A stretch of DNA of 64,000 bases from Methylobacterium planeticum. GTDB taxonomy: Bacteria > Pseudomonadota > Alphaproteobacteria > Rhizobiales > Beijerinckiaceae. Position numbers and translations under genes: made by a program. The notes under the pieces were generated by a model. It was given only the letters and a program-made list of their open reading frames with translations, was not told the DNA's origin and ran no database searches. This document shows, piece by piece, positions 39,483 to 47,469 of the stretch. How positions within the stretch are numbered: the first letter of the stretch is position 1; each line of letters opens with the position of its first letter. The stretch covers positions 1 to 64,000 of the forward strand of contig NZ_VZZJ01000029.1 in NCBI RefSeq assembly GCF_008806345.1, given 5' to 3'.

Positions 39483-40327
39483 GCAGGCCGCGATGACCCG
39501 GCAATCCGGCGCCCGATCCTCCGATCCCGGCGCGTGCCGGCACCCTCGGGGCGCCGCGGAGCGGCGGGCTCGGCGACGTCACCTGCGCGCTGCACCAAAG
39601 CGAGGCCGGCGGGCTTGTTCGCGCCGGGTCCCGCGCGAAACCTCGCGCGGAGCACCGGCCGACCGCCATCGCGCAATGGAGTTTTGCAAGATCCGGTCTA
39701 GCGTGGCCGTTGTGCCGGTGCGACGATGCCTGCGTCGGGTTCTTCGAACCTGACAGGGCCCCGCCGGCACTCACGTCCTGTCTCGCTGGCGGGACCCCTT
39801 GCCGCTGCGGTCCGTCATCGTTGGCCGATGCCACAACTTTGGTCGAATGGCCGGCGTGCCGGGCGCCGGCTACCATTCGGGCCGTCGCATCGTCCCGGCA
39901 TGTTCGGTCGGTGTGGCCGGCGGGCCTGCAGCCTCCGAACCCACGATGCCGCACGGCCCGCTGCTCCCTCGTCCGCAGCACTCCATCCTGCGGCCGGTCC
40001 GACCCGGTGGCCGCGACGCCTCCCGGGCGGCCCGGCCGTTCCATCCTCCGTGCTCCGGCGCCGCGATGCGGGAAGGTTCTCCGGCGTGATCGCACCGGTC
40101 CCTCGCGGTGCGAGACATACGCTCCGAAAGCATCTCCACGTGCCGGGCAGCAAAAACTCAACAAACGTTAATACGATCGCGAAGATCGCGTTATCTATCC
40201 GAAACGAATGCAAATGGTACAGGCATTGCGATCGAACCGACAATGCGTGTTTTTGTACCGGAATGATCCCGACTCGGGCTATAAGTCCGAAAGCGCAGAG
40301 CTGAAGAACGCCGCAAGGGGCAAGGCT
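39483..40327. other. 845 bases without a recognisable gene
   Basis: Long open frames exist on both strands, but their translations are Arg/Pro/Ser-rich with no motif, as expected from GC-rich non-coding DNA. From about 40150 the sequence becomes markedly more A+T-rich (AAAAACTCAACAAACGTTAA), which suggests the promoter of the small gene that starts at 40328. Confidence 0.5.
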
Positions 40328-40630
40328 GTGACCCGTTTTGAGACTTCTGAGCTTGCGAGAGACATCCGCCCGCGCGAGGTCGCGGAGGATGGCGGGGACG
40401 ACGAGCCGGCCTGCCTGAGCGCCGCGGCGGAGGCTACGCTGCGGCAGGTCTCGGATGCCCTCGGCATCACCATGGCCCTGTTCTCGTCGAACGTGGTCCC
40501 GCTGCGCGTACAGGCCGGCGAGACCGTGGGCCTGCACGAGGCCTCGGCGCTGATCCAGGCCTACCTCCGGATCGACGATGCCACGACGCGGCAGCGCTGC
40601 CTCGCCTTCGTCCAGTCGGCGGCCGTCTAG
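40328..40630 (+). CDS. Small hypothetical protein, possibly regulatory
   Basis: A 100-residue protein from GTG 40328, preceded by AAGGGGCAAGG. It reads ETSELARDIRPREVAEDGGD, SAAAEATLRQVSDALGITMA, then GETVGLHEASALIQAYLRID and ends CLAFVQSAAV. The central part looks like a helical dimer segment, and YLRIDDATTRQRCLAFVQ resembles the end of short helix-turn-helix proteins, but no clear DNA-binding motif is present. The frame extends upstream to 40208, where the sequence is AT-rich and not protein-like. Family unknown. Confidence 0.6.
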   Translation: MTRFETSELARDIRPREVAEDGGDDEPACLSAAAEATLRQVSDALGITMALFSSNVVPLRVQAGETVGLHEASALIQAYLRIDDATTRQRCLAFVQSAAV

Positions 40631-40643
40631 ATCGAGGCCGACG

Positions 40644-41699
40644 TCATGCCGGCTGCGCGGTGGGAACCGCGGCCGGTTCGCCGCAGGCGTGGCAGAAGCG
40701 GTCGAACGTGCTCTTGCGCTGCTCGCAGCGACCACACCGCTCGAAGACGCCGATCCCGCAATGCGGGCAGAAATTCGTGCTCGGATCCGTCAGGTTGATC
40801 GGCCGCTCGCAGCCGGGGCAGACTTTCTTCGCCAGGTTCGCCAGGGCCTGATCGGTCGCGATCTCGGTCCGCCGCTCCTCGTTGGGGCGCGCCTCGGCCT
40901 CCTTCTGCCGGCTCAGATAATCCTGGAACGCGTTGATGCCGGCCCGGCCGGCGATCAGCGTGACGATGATCCCGACGCCGTACTGCACGTAGCCGCCGTA
41001 GCTCGGCAGGTAGGGGACGAGTTCGACGAAGAAGGCGAATGCGGCGAAGAACGCGAACCCCCAGATGAAGGGCCAGTTGCGCGTGTGCCGCCGCTTCAGC
41101 AGGAGCCAACCCGCGAGGCCCAGGAGCGGCAAGGTCAGGGCGAGCCGGTAGCCGAAGACGCGCAGCTCCTGCGCGGTCTCGGCCGACCGCAACTTGTCGG
41201 CGGCGGCGATGCGGATCTCGGTCTCGACGCGCTCCTGCGCCGCGGCGCGCTCCGACAGGTCCAGCCCCTCCCGGGTGAAGCCTTCGAGCCGGGTCTCGAT
41301 CGCGCGCTCGGCGTCCTTGAGCGCGTCGAGCCGCTCGGTGCGGCTGACGAGGCCCGGATCCTGGTCCACGCGCTGCGTCGCGTCCCGCGTCTTGAGCCAG
41401 TTCGAGAAGGTCTCGCGCGCGGCGGCGGAGGCGGAGCGCGCCGCCTCGAGGGCGAGCTCGGCCTGCTCGCTGCGGCGTCGGTTCTCCTCCTGCTCGCGGC
41501 GGATCTGCCGCAGCGCCTCGGCGGTCGGGCCGGCGCGCTCGCGATCGAGGAACTGCTCCAGGGTGTAGTGCTGCTCGACCTGGGGAAGGTCGCCCACGAT
41601 CAGGGAGCCGAGCGCCGTCAGGAACCACGCGAAGGCCAGGGCGACGAGCCAGAGCGCGCGGTTGAACCAGCGCTCCGAGGATCTGGATCCGACTTTCAC
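40644..41699 (-). CDS. Membrane protein with coiled coil and C-terminal double zinc ribbon
   Basis: A 351-residue membrane protein. Residues 13-35 form a membrane segment (LWLVALAFAWFLTALGSLIV). Residues ~50-175 are a long charged coiled coil (REQEENRRRSEQAELALEAA). Two or three membrane segments follow at ~180-245, and the C-terminus has two zinc ribbons: CPGCERPINLTDPSTNFCPHC and CGRCEQRKSTFDRFCHACG. The ribbons should face the cytoplasm, and such proteins are often scaffolds or sensors. Three 25-bp repeats lie directly upstream of the start. The specific role is unknown. Confidence 0.8.
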   Translation of the reverse strand: MKVGSRSSERWFNRALWLVALAFAWFLTALGSLIVGDLPQVEQHYTLEQFLDRERAGPTAEALRQIRREQEENRRRSEQAELALEAARSASAAARETFSNWLKTRDATQRVDQDPGLVSRTERLDALKDAERAIETRLEGFTREGLDLSERAAAQERVETEIRIAAADKLRSAETAQELRVFGYRLALTLPLLGLAGWLLLKRRHTRNWPFIWGFAFFAAFAFFVELVPYLPSYGGYVQYGVGIIVTLIAGRAGINAFQDYLSRQKEAEARPNEERRTEIATDQALANLAKKVCPGCERPINLTDPSTNFCPHCGIGVFERCGRCEQRKSTFDRFCHACGEPAAVPTAQPA

Positions 41700-41710
41700 G
41701 CGAGCTCTCC

Positions 41711-41785
41711 CCTTCCGCGCCGACGCGGACCCTTGCCTTCCGCGCCGACGCGGACCCTTGCCTTCCGCGCCGGCGCGGACCCCTG
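41711..41785. repeat. 25-bp tandem repeat, three copies, each with a palindrome
   Basis: Three head-to-tail 25-base units begin with CCTTCCGCGCCGACGCGG. The core CCGCGCCGACGCGG is a near-palindrome in units 1 and 2, and in unit 3, where A is replaced by G, it is perfect (CCGCGCCGGCGCGG). The array ends 12 bases before the start of the zinc-ribbon gene and so lies in its leader or promoter. The rest of 41786-42016 holds nothing recognisable. Confidence 0.85.
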
Positions 41786-42016
41786 ATCACGTGCCCGGGC
41801 GAACCCGCTCGACGTCCCGCCGCGTTGTCCCCATCGGCGGGATTCGCGCGGCGCGCAACAGGCGGATGGTAGCTGAGCAGGGCGCGAACCGACACGCGGT
41901 GTTCGCCGGCACATCGGGGATGGCGCGGGCAGTCGCTCAAATCCGGTTCGGCGCACGCCGCCCGGGGCGATCCCGCTTTGGACGCGGGCCTATCCCGGCC
42001 GGGGACGATCCGGCGC

Positions 42017-44731
42017 TTACTCGGCCGCCGAGGCGCGCCGGGGTTCCCGCTCCGGCAGGGCCTCGATGCGCGCGACCCCCGTCCGGTCCTCGATCGCGAC
42101 GGAGCCGCCGGGATCGAGGCGGAGGATCCGGTCGAACCGCTGCGCCTGCGCCTCGCTCTCGACCACGGCCACCACCGTCATGTCCGGGTCGAACCCGAAC
42201 AGGGCCTGCGCGGTGCCGTGCAGGCCCGCGCCCTCGAGGCGCTCGATCGCGCCGTCGACGATGAGCAGTTCGGGCCGGCGCACCAGGGAGCGCACGAGAT
42301 CGATGACGATGCGCTGGTAGGCAGCGAGGCTCTGCCCCTTGTTGCCGACCCGGAAATCGAGCCCGCGCAGGTTCACGTCGCTCTCGAGACCGAATTCCTC
42401 GATGACCGCGTGGATGTGCCGGTTCACCTGCGCCTCGGCATGCACCTTGGTGAGGTTGATGCGCCCGAACAGGAGGTTGTCCATGATCGAGCTGCGGCAG
42501 TTGATCGTCTCCGGGTCGTAGAGCTCGATCGCCTCCTCGCCATCGGCATTCAGCGCCTCCTCGACGGCATGGCGGGCCTTGACGACCCGGCCCATGATCA
42601 CGGGTTCGAGCAGGCCGAGGCGCCAGCGCGGCTCGACATAATAGAGCGCCAGCGCGAGGAACGCCTCCGTGTCGGCGTGCCGGAGGGAGCGGTGCTGCTG
42701 CACCCGGCCGATTCGCTCCTCGAATTCGGGCAGCTCGTCGGGGGCGATGATGGAGAAGCGGCGCCAGAGCGGATGGCCGACCGGCAGATCCCGGAAGATC
42801 TCGATCAGGTTCCCGGCGATGTTGATGCCCATGGTGACGAGATCGTCGAGGAGCCCCTGGCGCACGAGCACGGCGCGCAGGTGCGGCTCGCTGGCCAAGC
42901 GGCGTCCGACCAGGCTCGGCACCCGCGGCAGGCCGAACAGCAGGTTCTCGGCGACCGAGGCCTGCACGTTGTAGACCCGGCGATCGAAGGGGATCACGAG
43001 GTCGCCGAGGCGGTGCTCGACGAGATGGGCCCGCAGGCTGTGGCGCGCCGCGATGATGCGCTGGGCAAGGTCGCTCTCGGTCTGGAAGCTGCTCTGCGCG
43101 GACAATCCGAAGCGGTAGAGATCCTCCTTCATGCCGAATTGCGAGAGGAGGTCAATGATGCGCCGGTCGAGTTCGGCGAGGTCCGCGACCCCGGGGATCG
43201 CGAGGTCGATCCAATCACCCGAGAGGCTGTCGGGCTCGGTGCCGGTCGCCATCGCCTCGAAGAGCTGCCGTTCGCGCGCGCCGGAGACCGGCACGCCGTC
43301 CGCCGGGCGGCGGCGCAGGCCGTACACGATGTTGTCGCGGATGGTGCCCGCGAACAGGGTCGGCTCCGCACCCGCATAGGCGATCCGGCGCGACAGGACG
43401 GCGCGCGGCAGCGTCGCGAGGTCGTGCCCGCCGATCCGGACCGTCCCGGACTGGGGCGTGTGGAGGCCCGTGAGCACCCGGGCGAACAGGTGCGGGATCT
43501 CGCTGCCGGGCGAGAAGACGGCGATGCGCGACGGCAGCGGGAGACTGAAGGACCCGAGGCTCTGGGCGTTGCCGCCGTGAGGGCTGCGCAGGCTCAGGGC
43601 CTCGGCCGCCAGGGGGCTGCCGAGGCGCGGCACCGCGCCCTCCACCTCGGGATCGGCCTGGCGCAGCCGCTGCGGCGCGAAATGGGCCGCGATGGTCTCG
43701 TACTTCACCTCGACGTCGAGGCGCTGCTGATCCCAGTCGATCAGCTCCTTCAGGGGCGGGGGAAGGTCGCGATAGGCCGCGAGCACGGCCACGAGCTGGC
43801 CGACATCGAGCTCGCCGCGCAGCGCGAAGACGCCGCCGACCGCGTAGAACAGGAACGGCGTGATCTGCGCCAGCATGTTGTTCAGGTACTTGACCATGAA
43901 CTTGCGCTTGTAGATCTGCAGCCTCAGGTTGAAGAGGCTGTAGAGCCGGGCGCCGATCTCGGCCTGCTCCCAGCGCCCGGAATCGTTGATGCGCACGGCC
44001 TCGATGCCGTCGAGCACCTCGCCGATGCGCCCGGCGAACATCCGCGAGGCGAGTTGCCGCTCGCGGTTGAGCTTGAGCAGCTGGCGGCGCAGCCGCGGGA
44101 TGATGACGACCTGCAGACCGACGATGGACGCGGCCGCGAGGCCCAGGACCACGTTCTGCATCAGGATGAAGGCGAGGGCGGTCGTCGCCTGCGCGCCGAG
44201 GAAGGCCGGGACCACGATGGCATCGCCGATGAAGGAGCCGATCGGCTCGACCTCGTCCTTGATGATGGTCGCGGTCTCGGACGGCTTGATCTCCCGGAGG
44301 GCCTCGGGCTTGAAGCGCAGCATCAAGGTGAAGAGCTGGAAGCGCAGCCGCCGCAGCATGCGCTCGCCGAGCGCGCCCTTCGCCAGGTTGATCCAGTACT
44401 TGAACGCGCCGTTGATCAGGACGAGGAGGAGGAACAGGCCCGAGAGACCGAGCAGCAGGTCGAGTCGGCTGACCTGAAACCCCTCGAAGGCGTGGAGCAC
44501 ACCGCCCCCGAGCCAGGCCGGGCGATGGATCGTGAATTCGAGGAAGCTCGAGGTGTTCTCGCCATGCGCGAAGGCCTTGCCCATGATGGCGTCGTTGACG
44601 ATGCGGCGGGGCAGGTCGAGCGAAGCGAAGTAGAACGGCAGTGACGCGACAACAACACTGCAGATCAGCAACTGATCGCGCTTCGAATGACGCCAGATAT
44701 ACCCGAACAACCTCGGTTCGAGTTCATTCAT
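42017..44731 (-). CDS. ABC-exporter-like membrane protein with a degenerate, enlarged nucleotide-binding domain
   Basis: A 904-residue protein. Residues ~20-345 form an ABC-exporter membrane domain (LLICSVVVASLPFYFASLDL, EVLDGIEAVRINDSGRWEQA). The NBD-like region (372-885) is about twice normal size, and no catalytic motif is intact. Walker A is SRIAVFSPGSEIPH (401-414, no GKS/T). The signature is NKGQSLAAYQR (797-807) instead of LSGGQ. Walker B ends LLIVDGAI with Gly for the catalytic Glu (826-827). The switch His is absent (VVAVVES). Three Q-loop-like segments recur at 451-471 (PTLFAGTIRDNIVYG), 582-600 (VQASVAENLLFG) and 737-756 (CRSSIMDNLLFG). ATP hydrolysis is unlikely. It is divergent from the glycosyltransferase operon. 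Confidence 0.85.
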   Translation of the reverse strand: MNELEPRLFGYIWRHSKRDQLLICSVVVASLPFYFASLDLPRRIVNDAIMGKAFAHGENTSSFLEFTIHRPAWLGGGVLHAFEGFQVSRLDLLLGLSGLFLLLVLINGAFKYWINLAKGALGERMLRRLRFQLFTLMLRFKPEALREIKPSETATIIKDEVEPIGSFIGDAIVVPAFLGAQATTALAFILMQNVVLGLAAASIVGLQVVIIPRLRRQLLKLNRERQLASRMFAGRIGEVLDGIEAVRINDSGRWEQAEIGARLYSLFNLRLQIYKRKFMVKYLNNMLAQITPFLFYAVGGVFALRGELDVGQLVAVLAAYRDLPPPLKELIDWDQQRLDVEVKYETIAAHFAPQRLRQADPEVEGAVPRLGSPLAAEALSLRSPHGGNAQSLGSFSLPLPSRIAVFSPGSEIPHLFARVLTGLHTPQSGTVRIGGHDLATLPRAVLSRRIAYAGAEPTLFAGTIRDNIVYGLRRRPADGVPVSGARERQLFEAMATGTEPDSLSGDWIDLAIPGVADLAELDRRIIDLLSQFGMKEDLYRFGLSAQSSFQTESDLAQRIIAARHSLRAHLVEHRLGDLVIPFDRRVYNVQASVAENLLFGLPRVPSLVGRRLASEPHLRAVLVRQGLLDDLVTMGINIAGNLIEIFRDLPVGHPLWRRFSIIAPDELPEFEERIGRVQQHRSLRHADTEAFLALALYYVEPRWRLGLLEPVIMGRVVKARHAVEEALNADGEEAIELYDPETINCRSSIMDNLLFGRINLTKVHAEAQVNRHIHAVIEEFGLESDVNLRGLDFRVGNKGQSLAAYQRIVIDLVRSLVRRPELLIVDGAIERLEGAGLHGTAQALFGFDPDMTVVAVVESEAQAQRFDRILRLDPGGSVAIEDRTGVARIEALPEREPRRASAAE

Positions 44732-44899
44732 CGCAACGGTTCCATGCGGTGGCGTGCGGCCGGCCAACTCGGTGGGCAGGGCTCCCGTCGGGTCGGGGCG
44801 GCCGCGCACAGACAAATGCACGCTGCCCGTGAAATGGCAAAGCCTGGCGTGCGAAAACCCATCGTATCATATAGGGTGCCGACCGGGCGCGCGGGCTCG

Positions 44900-46168
44900 A
44901 TGATGACCGTTCTGGAAAAGCCGTCAGTCACGAAGGCATCGCACACGGAATCCGGCGCCCCGCGCCTGGTCCGGCGCGTCCTCATCTACAGCCACGACAC
45001 GTTCGGGCTCGGCCATCTGCGCCGCTCCCGTGCGATCGCGAACGCTCTCGTGGGGTGCTCCCGCGACCTGCAGATCCTCATCGTCTCCGGCTCGCCGGTC
45101 GTCGACAGCTTCGCCTTCCTGCCGGGCGTCAGCTACGTGCGGCTTCCCGGCGTCACGAAGCGCACGGACGGTGGATACGCGAGCCTCGATCCCGCCACCC
45201 CGCTCGACCGGACGGTCGCCGAGCGCACGGCGATGATCCTGCGGACGGCGGAGGCCTTCGACCCGGACCTCGCGATCATCGACAAGGAGCCGACGGGGTT
45301 CCACGGGGAGATGCTGCCGAGCTTGCGCCGGCTCGCGGCGCGCGGCTGCCGCCTGATCCTCGGCCTGCGCGACATCCTCGACGACCCGGCGCTCCTTGTG
45401 CCCGAATGGGAGCGCAAGGGCGGCGCCGAGGCCGTGCGGACCTTCTACGACGAGGTCTGGGTCTACGGCATCGCCCGCATCCACGAGCCGGCCGCGGCCC
45501 TCGGGCTCGGCCCGGAGATCGAGGCGCGGCTTCACTATACCGGCTACCTCCGGCGCGAGGCGGCGCGCGCCGCCCCCGTGCGGCATGACCCGGACCTCAC
45601 CCGTGCGCCCTTCATCCTCGTCACTCCGGGCGGCGGCGGCGACGGGGCCGGGCTGATCGATTGGGTGATCTCGGCCTACGAGGCGGATCCCGGCATCGCG
45701 CTGCCGGCCCTCATCGCCTTCGGGCCCTTTCTCGATCCGCGGATCCGGCACGATTTCGAGGCGCGGATCGCCCGCACGGGGAGGCTTGCGGCCATCACGT
45801 TCGACAGCGAGATCGAGGTGCTGATGCTGAAGGCGGCGGGGATCGTCGCCATGGGCGGCTACAACACCTTCTGCGAGATCCTCTCCTTCGACCTGCGCAG
45901 CATCCTCGTGCCCCGCACGGAGCCGCGCCGCGAGCAGTTGATCCGGGCCCGGGCCGCCGAGGCGCTCGGCCTCGCGCAGGTGCTCCTCGAAGAGGACGGA
46001 CGCGATCCGCTCCAGATGGCCGCCGCGTTGCGGGCCTTGCCGACGCAGGCGCCCCCCTCGCGGGTGGTGGTGCCGGGCCTCCTCGACGGGCTCGCGGTGA
46101 TCCGGGCGCGCGTCCTCGGGCAGGCGGCTCCCGTCGCGGCTCTCCGTCGCGCGGGATCGCGTTCATGA
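44900..46168 (+). CDS. Glycosyltransferase, COG4671 / MurG-like (GT-B fold)
   Basis: A 422-residue predicted glycosyltransferase. The N-terminal RRVLIYSHDTFGLGHLRRSR with the GLGHLRR loop, then QILIVSGSPVVDSFAFLPG and FDPDLAIIDKEPTGFHGEML, are typical of the COG4671 family. The C-terminal half has the sugar-nucleotide side: FILVTPGGGGDGAGLIDWVI and AAGIVAMGGYNTFCEILSFD. The start is taken at the tandem ATGs 44900/44903; the frame is open upstream to 44687, but that stretch overlaps the divergent gene and is not protein-like. It is first in an eight-gene coupled operon and overlaps the next gene by ATGA. Confidence 0.85.
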   Translation: MMTVLEKPSVTKASHTESGAPRLVRRVLIYSHDTFGLGHLRRSRAIANALVGCSRDLQILIVSGSPVVDSFAFLPGVSYVRLPGVTKRTDGGYASLDPATPLDRTVAERTAMILRTAEAFDPDLAIIDKEPTGFHGEMLPSLRRLAARGCRLILGLRDILDDPALLVPEWERKGGAEAVRTFYDEVWVYGIARIHEPAAALGLGPEIEARLHYTGYLRREAARAAPVRHDPDLTRAPFILVTPGGGGDGAGLIDWVISAYEADPGIALPALIAFGPFLDPRIRHDFEARIARTGRLAAITFDSEIEVLMLKAAGIVAMGGYNTFCEILSFDLRSILVPRTEPRREQLIRARAAEALGLAQVLLEEDGRDPLQMAAALRALPTQAPPSRVVVPGLLDGLAVIRARVLGQAAPVAALRRAGSRS

Positions 46169-47469
46169 CGGCATCCGCCCGAAGCAACGGGGCAGCGCGC
46201 ATCGGCATCGTCGTCAAGGGGTATCCCCGCCTGTCGGAGACCTTCATCGCGCAGGAGATCCTCGCCCTCGAGCGTCGGGGCCTCGCGCTGGAGATCTGGG
46301 CCCTGCGCCGGCCGACGGATGCCCTGCGCCACCCGATGCACGCGGCGGTGCGGGCGCCCGTCGCCTATCTGCCGGAATACCTCCATCAGGCGCCCTGGCG
46401 CGGCCTGAAGGCCCTGGCGTGGGCCATGCGCCAGCCGGGCCTCCGTCGCCTCCTCTCGGTGTTCTGGCGGGACTTGCGCCGCGACCCGACGGCGAACCGC
46501 GGACGGCGGCTCGGGCAGGCCCTGATCCTCGCGCGCGAGCTTCCGGACGCGGTCGGGCATCTGCACGCCCATTTCCTGCACACGCCCGCGAGCGTCACGC
46601 GCTACGCCGCTCTCCTGACCGGCCGGAGCTGGAGCTTCTCCGCCCATGCCAAGGACATCTGGACGACGCCGGATTGGGAGCTCACCGAGAAGATGGCGGC
46701 GGCCTCCTGGGGCGTGACCTGCACCCGCGACGGCCTCGCGCGCCTCGAGGCGTGCGGCGGCGCCGGCACGGTGACCCTCGCCTATCACGGGCTCGATCTC
46801 GGACGCTTTCCGGCCCCCGCTTCCCGCGCGCCGCGCGACGGCGCACGGGAGACGGAGCCGTTCCGGATCCTCACGGTCGGACGCCTCGTCGCCAAGAAGG
46901 GGTTCGACGACCTGATCGCGGCCCTCGCGGGATTGCCGCCGAGCCTGCACTGGCGCGCCTCGCTGATCGGCGGCGGCGAGCTGCGCGCGGAGCTGACGGC
47001 GCAGGTGCGGGCGGCCGGATTGTCCGAGCGCGTCACGTTCCTCGGCGCCCGGGCGCAGCCCGACGTGATCGCGGCGATGCGCGAGGCCGACCTGTTCGTG
47101 CTGCCGACGAAGCGCGCGCCCACCGGCGACCGGGACGGCCTTCCGAACGTGCTGATGGAGGCCGCGAGCCAGGGGCTTCCCATCCTGGCCACGGATTTCG
47201 CCGGCACGCCCGAGTTGATCCGCAACGGCACGGACGGGCTCCTCGTCCCGCCGGGGGACGTGTCGGCGCTCGCCGCAGCGATCACCCGCCTCGCGGGCGA
47301 CCCGGAGGAGCGCGCGCGCTTGGCGAGGTCCGCCTACGCGCGCCTCACCCAGGATTTCACCGTCGATCGCGGCATCGACGTGATGGCGGCGCGCTTCGGC
47401 CAGGCCGGCCCCGGTGTCGCCGCCCCTGCCCTTCACGAGCCGGGGGCCGCATGCGCCTGCGGATCCTGA
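46165..47469 (+). CDS. Glycosyltransferase family 4
   Basis: A 434-residue GT-B glycosyltransferase. The N-terminal acceptor domain begins RIGIVVKGYPRLSETFIAQE and has GHLHAHFLHTPASVTRYAAL and FSAHAKDIWTTPDWELTEKM. The GT4 donor domain has ILTVGRLVAKKGFDDLIAAL, VTFLGARAQPDVIAAMREAD and the E-x7-E segment MEAASQGLPILATDFAGTPE. It probably adds a sugar to a lipid- or protein-linked acceptor at the cytoplasmic face. It is coupled to the upstream gene by ATGA and overlaps the next gene by 19 bases. The acceptor is unknown. Confidence 0.92.
   Translation: MTASARSNGAARIGIVVKGYPRLSETFIAQEILALERRGLALEIWALRRPTDALRHPMHAAVRAPVAYLPEYLHQAPWRGLKALAWAMRQPGLRRLLSVFWRDLRRDPTANRGRRLGQALILARELPDAVGHLHAHFLHTPASVTRYAALLTGRSWSFSAHAKDIWTTPDWELTEKMAAASWGVTCTRDGLARLEACGGAGTVTLAYHGLDLGRFPAPASRAPRDGARETEPFRILTVGRLVAKKGFDDLIAALAGLPPSLHWRASLIGGGELRAELTAQVRAAGLSERVTFLGARAQPDVIAAMREADLFVLPTKRAPTGDRDGLPNVLMEAASQGLPILATDFAGTPELIRNGTDGLLVPPGDVSALAAAITRLAGDPEERARLARSAYARLTQDFTVDRGIDVMAARFGQAGPGVAAPALHEPGAACACGS

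Noticed and set aside
39483..40300. Several 100-300-codon frames between phoX and the small gene at 40328
   Set aside because: No motif, Arg/Pro-rich composition on both strands, no plausible ribosome binding site; treated as non-coding.
41978..44644. 888-codon plus-strand open frame opposite the degenerate ABC protein
   Set aside because: Antisense shadow rich in Asp/Arg/Gly/Glu/His. The minus frame has membrane helices and ABC-like segments, so it is the real gene even though its motifs are degenerate.
44687..44899. 71-residue N-terminal extension of the first glycosyltransferase
   Set aside because: It would overlap the start of the divergent gene and shows no protein-like pattern; the family N-terminus begins at the tandem ATG near 44900.
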